Source: Chloroflexota bacterium
GTDB lineage: Bacteria > Chloroflexota > Anaerolineae > Anaerolineales > Anaerolineaceae
Assembly: GCA_029265085.1 (NCBI GenBank)
Contig: JAJUJY010000203.1
Location: 1-6,837 of the forward strand
Reading direction: 5' to 3'
DNA: 6,837 nt
Shown here piece after piece: positions 1-6,837 of this stretch; positions within the stretch are counted from its first letter, which is position 1; each line of letters opens with the position of its first letter. A program made the translations under genes and the position numbers. The notes under the pieces were generated by a model, which was given only the letters and a program-made list of their open reading frames with translations, ran no database searches and had not been told where the DNA came from.

Positions 1-178
1 ATGAGCTTGGGCTGTATGCACCCCAGCCAAGAAATTCCCCATTGCTGGAAATAAACTGGACGGTTTCTCCGATCTCAGGAGTCCCTTCAATTTTTTCAAT
101 CGCCCCAGAAAATACCCAGGGATGCCGCTGCTGGATTGATTTCTCACGTCCAGGTTTAATATAGACTTTATTTTTCAT
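1..178 (-). CDS. rlmI: RlmI-like 23S rRNA cytosine-C5 methyltransferase, N-terminal part only
   Basis: Partial gene: the start lies in the window (ATG at 178-176) and the 3' end runs off the left edge, leaving 59 codons. The visible protein begins MKNKVYIKPGREKS and carries RHPWVFSGAI (residues 19-28) and GAYSPSS near residues 53-59. This is the signature of the N-terminal PUA domain of the RlmI family; E. coli RlmI has nearly the same GREKS...RHPWVFSGA...GAYSP pattern. The family uses S-adenosylmethionine to methylate a cytosine of 23S rRNA (C1962 in E. coli). The catalytic Rossmann domain is outside the window. The gene follows ligA by 19 nt on the same strand and is probably co-transcribed. 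An in-frame TAG at 193-191 rules out a longer form. The ribosome site is weak (GAG about 11 nt upstream). The exact methylated position is inferred from the family. Confidence 0.85.
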   Translation of the reverse strand, partial: MKNKVYIKPGREKSIQQRHPWVFSGAIEKIEGTPEIGETVQFISSNGEFLGWGAYSPSS

Positions 179-182
179 TGGT

Positions 183-197
183 TTGATACTCTATCAA
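183..197. repeat. Short perfect inverted repeat between ligA and rlmI
   Basis: Six-base arms TTGATA/TATCAA flank a three-base centre. They fill most of the 19-nt gap between the ligA stop codon and the rlmI start. It is too short and AT-rich for an intrinsic terminator and has no T-run. It overlaps the only weak GAG ribosome-site candidate of rlmI, so it might affect translation of that gene, but chance is an adequate explanation. Confidence 0.3.
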
Positions 198-2297
<2,100 letters not shown>

Positions 2298-2327
2298 CTA
2301 CAATTACAAAAGTTGATGAATACCCCC

Positions 2328-2336
2328 ATTATAGCA
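2328..2336 (-). promoter_or_regulatory. Extended -10 promoter of ligA
   Basis: On the minus strand this reads TGCTATAAT: a consensus TATAAT preceded by TGn, the extended -10 element of sigma-70-type promoters. The -35 region is poor (best candidate TACTGA with 17-bp spacing), which extended -10 promoters tolerate. Transcription would start near 2321, giving a leader of about 33 nt that carries the AGGGG ribosome site of ligA. Confidence 0.6.
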
Positions 2337-2419
2337 GTTCCGATTTTGATTCAGTATTCAGATCCCGCTATGAAACCAAACCAAAATAAATCCGTAGATT
2401 GAATATGATACCTGTCAGA

Positions 2420-2448
2420 TTGTCTGCACCGAGAATAAATGTTACACT
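2420..2448 (+). promoter_or_regulatory. Putative sigma-70-type promoter of the four-gene operon
   Basis: TTGTCT (2420-2425), a 17-bp spacer, then TACACT (2443-2448). The -10 is preceded by TGT, so a partial extended -10 is present. Each hexamer matches consensus at 4 of 6 positions. Predicted start near 2455, a few bases before the ribosome site GGAGG at 2460-2464. It is the best candidate in the 183-nt gap between the divergent units. A small inverted repeat CAGA-TTG-TCTG (2416-2426) overlaps the -35 and could be an operator half, but this is weak. Confidence 0.45.
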
Positions 2449-2459
2449 TATTTCTAGTT

Positions 2460-2464
2460 GGAGG
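2460..2464 (+). promoter_or_regulatory. Ribosome binding site deciding the start of the zinc-ribbon protein
   Basis: GGAGG lies 7 nt before ATG 2472. It supports that start over the in-frame upstream ATG at 2439, which lies inside the promoter and has no ribosome site. Confidence 0.8.
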
Positions 2465-2471
2465 GAATAAC

Positions 2472-2834
2472 ATGAAAGCAGGAAAAATTATCTTATATAT
2501 TGTCGCTGCCATCTTAATCTTCTTTGGCGTCCTGTTCATTTGGGGTTCAACTGGTGATCAAGGAAGCCTTGCGTGGATCCCGGTTGGGGTAATATCTGTT
2601 GGCATTGGCCTGGTATTAATTTACCTGGCATCGCGCCAACCGGCGAAGCCTTCTGATACGAATGTTACTTTAAAAGTAGATTTACCTGGAAAAGTTTCCA
2701 TTGAATCCTTGAAGTGCCAGTCTTGTGGGGGCAGCCTGACCAGTGACAACATCACCCTGGCTGCTGGAGCACCTGTAGTAACCTGTCCATATTGCCACAC
2801 CACATATCAATTAACCGAAGAACCGAAGTGGTAA
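2472..2834 (+). CDS. Small membrane protein with C-terminal zinc ribbon, function unknown
   Basis: 120 residues, not recognised as a named family. Two hydrophobic membrane segments at about 5-26 and 33-53 are joined by a short polar loop. A linker (55-75) and a C-terminal zinc ribbon follow, with Cys82-x2-Cys85 and Cys105-x2-Cys108 (CQSCGG and CPYCHTTY). The lysine-rich N-terminus and the Arg/Lys after segment two predict that both ends, including the ribbon, face the cytoplasm. First gene of a plus-strand operon; the next gene begins 21 nt after its stop. Zinc ribbons of this kind bind protein or nucleic acid, or are purely structural, so no function can be given. Its position ahead of a membrane protein with a Cys-Ala tail and two radical SAM-type genes suggests a role at the membrane in the same process, for instance as an adaptor. 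That is inference. Confidence 0.85.
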   Translation: MKAGKIILYIVAAILIFFGVLFIWGSTGDQGSLAWIPVGVISVGIGLVLIYLASRQPAKPSDTNVTLKVDLPGKVSIESLKCQSCGGSLTSDNITLAAGAPVVTCPYCHTTYQLTEEPKW

Positions 2835-2855
2835 GCATTGCCCAGGGAGGGATAA

Positions 2856-4568
2856 ATGCGTAAGATTCACCTTTTCATTTTAATTGTATTTCTTTTGGGA
2901 GGGGTCCTCGCTCCTCAACCGGCGAATGCACAAAGTTTATCCTTTGAAGTACCGCGCCAGGTGGTCAACGTATTTGTTAATGAAGATGGAACCATTTCCG
3001 TAGAATATACCATTGAATTTAATAATCGTCCGGGGGCGGCAGTTATTGATTTCATTGATATCGGTATGCCAAATAGCGCATATCAAATGGGAAGTATCAC
3101 GGCAGAGGTAAATGGCCAACCTGTCAATGATATTGAAAAATCTCCATATGTTGATCCAGGGATTGCTATTGGATTAGGGAAATATTCCATCCAACCTGGG
3201 CAAAGCGGAACCCTCCACGTGATGGTTGGACGGGTTGATGGAGCAATTGGTAAATCAACGTTAGAGGAAGCAGAAGAATACGCAAGTATTGTGTTCACGC
3301 CAAATTGGTTTGACCGCCAATTCGTTGAAGGCAATACCGATTACACCGTTTCCATCTATTTACCGCCAGGACTGCAGCCTGAACAACCACGGTATCATAC
3401 GCCCAGCAATAACTGGCCAGGAACCGATGAACCTTATTCAAATTTTGACGCAAAAGGTCGGGTATATTATTCCTGGAATGCAATCGATGCGAACAGTTAT
3501 ACCGAGTATAAATTTGGGGCAAGTTTCCCATCCAGGCTAGTTCCTGCTGCTGCCATAATAGCAACCGAAACCCCCAACTCACGGTCTTTTAACCTGGATT
3601 CGGTTTGCCCCTGCCTGTTTTTCCTCGGCTTTATAGGAGCAATCATTGGATTCTTCGTTCTGGCAGTTCGCAGCAGCCAGAAGCGCAAACTACAGTACTT
3701 ACCACCGAAAATATCTGTTGAAGGACACGGCATCAAACGCGGTTTAACTGCCGTAGAAGCGGCCATATTAATGGAACAACCAATGGATAAAATCATGACA
3801 ATGATTTTATTCTCCGTCCTCAAAAAAGGTGCAGCTACTGTTACAACACGTGATCCATTAAAACTGGAGATCGTCAAGCCAGCACCTCAAGGGCTTTATG
3901 CATACGAAGAAAGTTTTTTGGACGCGTTTGGAAAAGACAAGCCAGCCGAACGGAAGCAAATCCTGCAAAACATGATGGTAGCCCTGGTAAAGTCTGTATC
4001 AGAGAAAATGAAGGGCTTTAGCCGCAAAGAAACGATTGAATATTACGAAACCATCATGGAACGTGCATATCAGCAGGTTGAAGCGGCCAATACGCCAGAG
4101 GTTAAATCTGAAACCTACGAACAAGTCATGGATTGGACCATGCTTGACCGCAAATGGGATGACCGCACGAAGAATACATTTGGAACGGGACCGGTCTTCG
4201 TACCGACCTGGTGGTGGCGTTATGATCCAGTCATTCGTTCTTCTGGATTTGGTGGAGCTCAAAGTCGGCCTGTAAGCACATCCACATCGATCCCCTCAAG
4301 CAGCAGTGGTCAATCCGTAACCCTGCCCAAACTGCCCGGATCAGATTTTGCTGCCTCGGTTGTGGGTGGTGTGCAGTCATTCTCCGCAGGTGTAATCGGT
4401 GATCTCACCTCTTTCACAAGCGGCATTACCGATCGCACCAATCCAGTACCCAAACCAAGCACATCTTCTTACCGGGGAGGCAGTGGTGGCGGCGGAAGTT
4501 CATGCGCTTGCGCCTGTGCCTGTGCTTGCGCGGGTTGTGCCTGTGCCTGCGCTGGAGGCGGACGTTAA
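2856..4568 (+). CDS. DUF2207-like membrane protein with C-terminal (Cys-Ala)n tail; candidate radical SAM substrate
   Basis: 570 residues. A signal peptide (1-25, cut after PANA) is followed by a beta-rich extracytoplasmic domain (about 27-245), one membrane segment (about 252-273) ending in basic RSSQKRK, and a cytoplasmic region (about 280-465). The stretch GLTAVEAAIL...ILFSVLKKGAATV (296-329) resembles the cytoplasmic helical part of DUF2207 proteins. Next come a Ser/Pro-rich linker (468-540), Gly-rich GGSGGGGSS (541-549) and the tail (Cys-Ala)5-Gly-(Cys-Ala)3-Gly-Gly-Gly-Arg (550-570), with eight cysteines alternating with alanine. AGGGAGG 5 nt before the ATG fixes the start. The adjacent downstream gene is an RRE-containing radical SAM/SPASM protein, so the tail is a plausible modification substrate. 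It could instead bind metal. The predicted topology puts the tail in the cytoplasm. The DUF2207 link rests on architecture and short motifs; biochemical function is unknown. Confidence 0.9.
   Translation: MRKIHLFILIVFLLGGVLAPQPANAQSLSFEVPRQVVNVFVNEDGTISVEYTIEFNNRPGAAVIDFIDIGMPNSAYQMGSITAEVNGQPVNDIEKSPYVDPGIAIGLGKYSIQPGQSGTLHVMVGRVDGAIGKSTLEEAEEYASIVFTPNWFDRQFVEGNTDYTVSIYLPPGLQPEQPRYHTPSNNWPGTDEPYSNFDAKGRVYYSWNAIDANSYTEYKFGASFPSRLVPAAAIIATETPNSRSFNLDSVCPCLFFLGFIGAIIGFFVLAVRSSQKRKLQYLPPKISVEGHGIKRGLTAVEAAILMEQPMDKIMTMILFSVLKKGAATVTTRDPLKLEIVKPAPQGLYAYEESFLDAFGKDKPAERKQILQNMMVALVKSVSEKMKGFSRKETIEYYETIMERAYQQVEAANTPEVKSETYEQVMDWTMLDRKWDDRTKNTFGTGPVFVPTWWWRYDPVIRSSGFGGAQSRPVSTSTSIPSSSSGQSVTLPKLPGSDFAASVVGGVQSFSAGVIGDLTSFTSGITDRTNPVPKPSTSSYRGGSGGGGSSCACACACACAGCACACAGGGR
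4503..4553 (+). repeat. Coding repeat for the Cys-Ala tail
   Basis: Seventeen codons encode (Cys-Ala)5-Gly-(Cys-Ala)3. The cysteine codons mix TGC and TGT, and the alanine codons mix GCT, GCC and GCG. The tract is therefore repetitive in protein but imperfect in DNA, which argues that the amino acid pattern is maintained and is not a fresh slippage product. Confidence 0.9.
4554..4558 (+). promoter_or_regulatory. Ribosome-site-like GGAGG inside the tail's glycine codons
   Basis: GGAGG is part of the Gly-Gly codons (GGA GGC) that end the Cys-Ala tail. It lies 17 nt before ATG 4576, farther than usual. The stop codon of the tail gene is only 7 nt before that ATG. Translation of the radical SAM gene is thus probably coupled to that of the tail protein by re-initiation, with this site helping to hold the ribosome. 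Confidence 0.4.
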
Positions 4569-4575
4569 ATTAGCG

Positions 4576-5919
4576 ATGTCAGCCCTCAAAGATTTTTTGG
4601 CTCGCGGTTTTAAATCACCAGGAGGGATTATCCCCCCTCCTGGTGAAGGTATTCATCATTTTTTAATTGAAAATCAAGCTGAGAAATCCCGCTTGCATTT
4701 AAGAATTGAAAAAGATGGACATGGTTTACTGTTAATCAACGCCAGCCGGGCTTTTCATCTCAATCCAACCGCTGCGTTTATGACGTACCTTTTCTTGTTA
4801 AATATTTCGCATGAACAAGCGGTCCAATCAATTACACATCAATTCCGGGTTCCAAAAGCACAAGCAAGTGTTGACTATGCGCAAAACAGCAGCCAGATCG
4901 ATGCCTTAATTCACAACCAATCCTGCCCGATTTGCGATTTAGATATTGAAACCATCGCCCCTTTTTCAACCCGCCCTTCTGCGCCGTACCGGATGGATCT
5001 TGCGCTTACGTATCGCTGCAATAACGATTGCGCCCATTGTTACAACGAAGGTCCACGCCAACGAACCGAATTAACCACGCAGGAATGGTGCACCATCCTG
5101 GACCAGCTCTGGGAGATTGGTGTACCTCACATTGTCTTTACCGGAGGGGAACCAACGCTTCGCCGTGACTTACCAGAGCTGATTCAACATGCAGAGCAAA
5201 ATGGACAAATTACCGGGATCAACACCAACGCCCGCAAGTTAAAGGATAAATCCTTTGTAGATCAATTGGTAAGTGCTGGCTTAGATCATGTTCAAATCAC
5301 ACTCGAATCTCATGATTCCAAAATCCATGATCACATGGTAGGAAGTGAAGGTGCATGGCAAGAAACCATTGCCGGGCTAAAGAATGTCTTAAAAACCCGG
5401 TTGTTTGTCATGACCAATACGACTCTGTTGCGAGCGAACGCTCCATACATAGATGAAACTCTCGACTTTTTGGCCAATATGGGCGTTCCAACCGTTGGTT
5501 TAAATGCTTTGATTTATTCAGGCAAAGGATCAAATGTTGGGACAGGATTACCTGAAACTGATTTGCCCCCCTTGCTGGATCTTGCCAGAACCAAAACAGA
5601 AGCTCACCATCAACGGCTGATTTGGTACACACCCACACAATATTGCCATTTTGATCCGGTTCAAATGGAATTAGGTGTTAAAGGCTGCACTGCAGCCCTT
5701 TATAACATGTGTATAGAGCCTGACGGAGCGGTCTTGCCCTGTCAATCGTACTATCAAACACTCGGTAACATTCGCAGCACACCCTGGAAATCAATCTGGA
5801 ATCATGAGTTAGCCGTTCAACTCCGGGAACGAAAGAATTTACCCGTTGAATGTATGACATGCGCTTTATTGCCTGAGTGTGGGGGCGGATGTCCGCTTGC
5901 CCGACAGGCTGGAATTTGA
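4576..5919 (+). CDS. Radical SAM/SPASM protein with N-terminal PqqD-like RRE domain; candidate peptide maturase
   Basis: 447 residues. The N-terminal domain (about 37-112: LHLRIEKDG, LLLINASRAFHLNPTAA, then helices) matches the PqqD/RRE pattern that binds leader or substrate peptides in RiPP pathways. A CPIC pair (Cys117, Cys120) follows. The radical SAM core starts at about 138, with Cys148-x3-Cys152-x2-Cys155 for the 4Fe-4S cluster, GGEPT (190-194) and ITLES (241-245). The C-terminus has a SPASM pattern: Cys371-x12-Gly-x4-Cys389, then Cys426-x2-Cys429-x5-Cys435-x3-Cys439. The final cysteine usual in SPASM is absent because the protein ends 8 residues later. It should cleave S-adenosylmethionine to form a radical and modify a peptide or protein; the neighbouring Cys-Ala tail is the obvious candidate. 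The start at 4576 aligns with the start of the downstream paralogue and avoids a 170-nt overlap with the preceding gene. The exact chemistry is unknown. Confidence 0.93.
   Translation: MSALKDFLARGFKSPGGIIPPPGEGIHHFLIENQAEKSRLHLRIEKDGHGLLLINASRAFHLNPTAAFMTYLFLLNISHEQAVQSITHQFRVPKAQASVDYAQNSSQIDALIHNQSCPICDLDIETIAPFSTRPSAPYRMDLALTYRCNNDCAHCYNEGPRQRTELTTQEWCTILDQLWEIGVPHIVFTGGEPTLRRDLPELIQHAEQNGQITGINTNARKLKDKSFVDQLVSAGLDHVQITLESHDSKIHDHMVGSEGAWQETIAGLKNVLKTRLFVMTNTTLLRANAPYIDETLDFLANMGVPTVGLNALIYSGKGSNVGTGLPETDLPPLLDLARTKTEAHHQRLIWYTPTQYCHFDPVQMELGVKGCTAALYNMCIEPDGAVLPCQSYYQTLGNIRSTPWKSIWNHELAVQLRERKNLPVECMTCALLPECGGGCPLARQAGI
4615..4646 (+). repeat. Perfect 12-bp inverted repeat early in the radical SAM gene
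   Basis: Arms TCACCAGGAGGG (4615-4626) and CCCTCCTGGTGA (4635-4646) are exact reverse complements around an 8-nt loop. In mRNA this would be a very stable hairpin about 40 nt after the start codon. The left arm contains AGGAGG, a ribosome-site-like sequence, which the right arm masks. No T-run follows directly (the nearest begins about 12 nt later), so it is not a classical terminator. It lies just after the junction between tail-protein and maturase genes, where it could lower maturase output, shield an RNA end after processing, or pause ribosomes. Confidence 0.75.
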
Positions 5920-5955
5920 AATCATCCATTTTTTCCCGCTAGCACAATTTCTGCG

Positions 5956-5962
5956 AGGAGGT
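5956..5962 (+). promoter_or_regulatory. Consensus ribosome binding site of the second radical SAM-like gene
   Basis: AGGAGGT lies 4 nt before ATG 5967. It is a near-perfect Shine-Dalgarno sequence and fixes the start of the downstream paralogue. It is much stronger than the site in front of the first radical SAM gene. The 47-nt gap before this gene holds no terminator. Confidence 0.85.
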
Positions 5963-5966
5963 AGCT

Positions 5967-6837
5967 ATGAAAAGTCGTTTTCGCCAGTGGATAGACCGCT
6001 TGTTTCCACCCATTACCCCATTAGCACCTGGGATTTATCATTATCAAACACCAGCAGAAGCACCAGTTTCATACCGGCTGCATCTTCGGATAGAAAATCA
6101 AGGGGAAGGCATACTGATTTTAAATGCATCCACTGTTTTGCATTTGAATCGGACTGCAACTGAGTATGCCTATCACCTGATTCAGCAAACCAAACCTGAA
6201 GAAATCGCAGAATTAATTCAAAAGAGATATCAAATAAATCGCCAGCAAGCAATTCAGGATTTTTCTGAATTTTCACAGAAAATCCAAACCCTGATTGAAA
6301 CTCCGGATTTAGACCCGGTTACGTTTTTAGATATTGAGCGTCAAGACCCTCATTCTACCGAATTCCATGCGCCTTACCGGTTGGATTGTGCCTTAACGTA
6401 TCGTCTTCCCGGTGAGTATAGCGATGGAGCAGCTCCGGTGGAACGTGTCAAACGTGAAATGCTTTCGACTGAATGGGAAACTTGCTTGAAAAAAGCCTGG
6501 GAAGCCGGGATTCCCCACGTAATTTTTACCGGTGGAGAACCAACCATGCGCCCAGATTTGGTCGATTTGATTAAATACAGCGAGTCCCTTGGAATGGTCA
6601 GCGGGCTTTTAACAGATGGTTTACGATTGTCGGAACGTGATTACCTGCATGATGTACTGCAAAGCGGTCTGGATCACGTTATGATCACGTTCGATCCGAG
6701 CGAAGAGCAGGCATGGGAAGCAATTCGGGATGTAATGGCTGAAGATATCTATCTTACAGTTCACCTGACCGTTAGCGACGAGACCTTGCCAAAATTTCCG
6801 GAAATCCTCGCTAAGCTAAATCAGCTTCAAGTTCCAT
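5967..6837 (+). CDS. Radical SAM-like paralogue lacking the CxxxCxxC cluster motif, 3' end outside window
   Basis: 290 codons are visible with no stop; the 3' end is beyond the right edge. It aligns end to end with the preceding gene: RLHLRIE (37-43), LNASTVLHLNRTA (52-64) of a PqqD/RRE-like domain, APYRLDCALTYR (135-146), VIFTGGEPTMRPDL (185-198) and SGLDHVMITFD (233-243). At the cluster site the alignment continues without gaps, but Cys148, Cys152 and Cys155 of the neighbour are replaced by Leu147, Tyr151 and Gly154. The CPIC pair is also gone (Asp116, Thr119). Only two cysteines (141, 173) remain in the visible part. It therefore cannot bind the usual radical SAM cluster and is probably a non-catalytic partner, for example a substrate-binding or heterodimer subunit of the maturase. 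The reading frame is clean and the ribosome site strong, so it does not look like a decaying pseudogene. Whether it has SPASM cysteines farther on cannot be seen. Confidence 0.88.
   Translation, partial: MKSRFRQWIDRLFPPITPLAPGIYHYQTPAEAPVSYRLHLRIENQGEGILILNASTVLHLNRTATEYAYHLIQQTKPEEIAELIQKRYQINRQQAIQDFSEFSQKIQTLIETPDLDPVTFLDIERQDPHSTEFHAPYRLDCALTYRLPGEYSDGAAPVERVKREMLSTEWETCLKKAWEAGIPHVIFTGGEPTMRPDLVDLIKYSESLGMVSGLLTDGLRLSERDYLHDVLQSGLDHVMITFDPSEEQAWEAIRDVMAEDIYLTVHLTVSDETLPKFPEILAKLNQLQVP

Noticed and set aside
2439..2471. Longer start for the zinc-ribbon membrane protein at ATG 2439
   Set aside because: It has no ribosome site and would sit in the promoter spacer. GGAGG 7 nt before ATG 2472 decides the start.
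2351..2539. Minus-strand open frame across the divergent promoter region
   Set aside because: It covers the plus-strand promoter and the start of the zinc-ribbon gene and shows no protein-like composition.
4503..4553. CRISPR-like or microsatellite repeat
   Set aside because: The tract is in frame, codes for a regular peptide, has mixed codons, and lacks spacers or long identical units.
4399..4575. Longer N-terminal form of the radical SAM gene starting at ATG 4399
   Set aside because: It would overlap the preceding gene by 170 nt. The extra 59 residues are an off-frame reading of the Gly-rich and Cys-Ala tract (a low-complexity Ala/Val/Pro string), and the paralogue at 5967 has no counterpart.
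4591..4600. T-run as an intrinsic terminator after the tail protein gene
   Set aside because: The run GATTTTTTGG precedes the hairpin instead of following a stem, and it lies inside the radical SAM coding sequence.
5879..6163. Plus-strand open frame spanning the junction of the two radical SAM-type genes
   Set aside because: It overlaps both real genes in another frame and has no good ribosome site or recognisable protein features.
6013..6276. Minus-strand open frame opposite the second radical SAM-like gene
   Set aside because: It lies fully within a gene supported by paralogue alignment and a consensus ribosome site; it has no recognisable motif of its own.
6390..6450. Frameshift as explanation of the missing radical SAM cysteines
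   Set aside because: Neither other forward frame gives a CxxxCxxC here, one soon meets a stop, and the protein alignment is gap-free on both sides.

Overview
The window reads as a low-to-mid GC bacterial chromosome segment with strong Shine-Dalgarno sites and two divergently transcribed units. Protein style, in particular the DUF2207-like membrane protein with a Cys-Ala tail and the LigA sequence, suggests an anaerobic Chloroflexota (Anaerolineae-type) organism. This placement comes from impression alone and is tentative.

Left unit, minus strand (positions 1-2336): an extended -10 promoter drives ligA (NAD+-dependent DNA ligase, complete). 19 nt after it comes the 5' part of an RlmI-type 23S rRNA methyltransferase, which runs off the left edge. 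These are housekeeping genes.

Intergenic region (2289-2471): two divergent promoters back to back, one for each unit.

Right unit, plus strand (2420-6837): four tightly spaced genes that look like one operon. They are (1) a 120-residue membrane protein with two membrane segments and a C-terminal zinc ribbon; (2) a 570-residue secreted/membrane DUF2207-like protein whose extreme C-terminus is a Gly-rich spacer followed by (Cys-Ala)5-Gly-(Cys-Ala)3-Gly-Gly-Gly-Arg; (3) a 447-residue radical SAM protein with a PqqD/RRE-like N-terminal domain, a CxxxCxxC core and a SPASM-type C-terminal cysteine set; (4) a paralogue of gene 3, cut off by the right edge, in which all three radical SAM cluster cysteines are replaced (Leu, Tyr, Gly) although the surrounding alignment and the GGEPT motif are intact.

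The most interesting reading is a candidate post-translational modification system. The Cys-Ala tail of gene 2, predicted to face the cytoplasm, would be the substrate. Gene 3 would be the catalytic maturase, and gene 4 a non-catalytic RRE-bearing partner. A perfect 12-bp inverted repeat lies just inside the maturase coding sequence and may set the ratio of maturase to substrate. The substrate-enzyme pairing is an inference from architecture and adjacency. The tail, the lost cysteines and the hairpin are seen directly.
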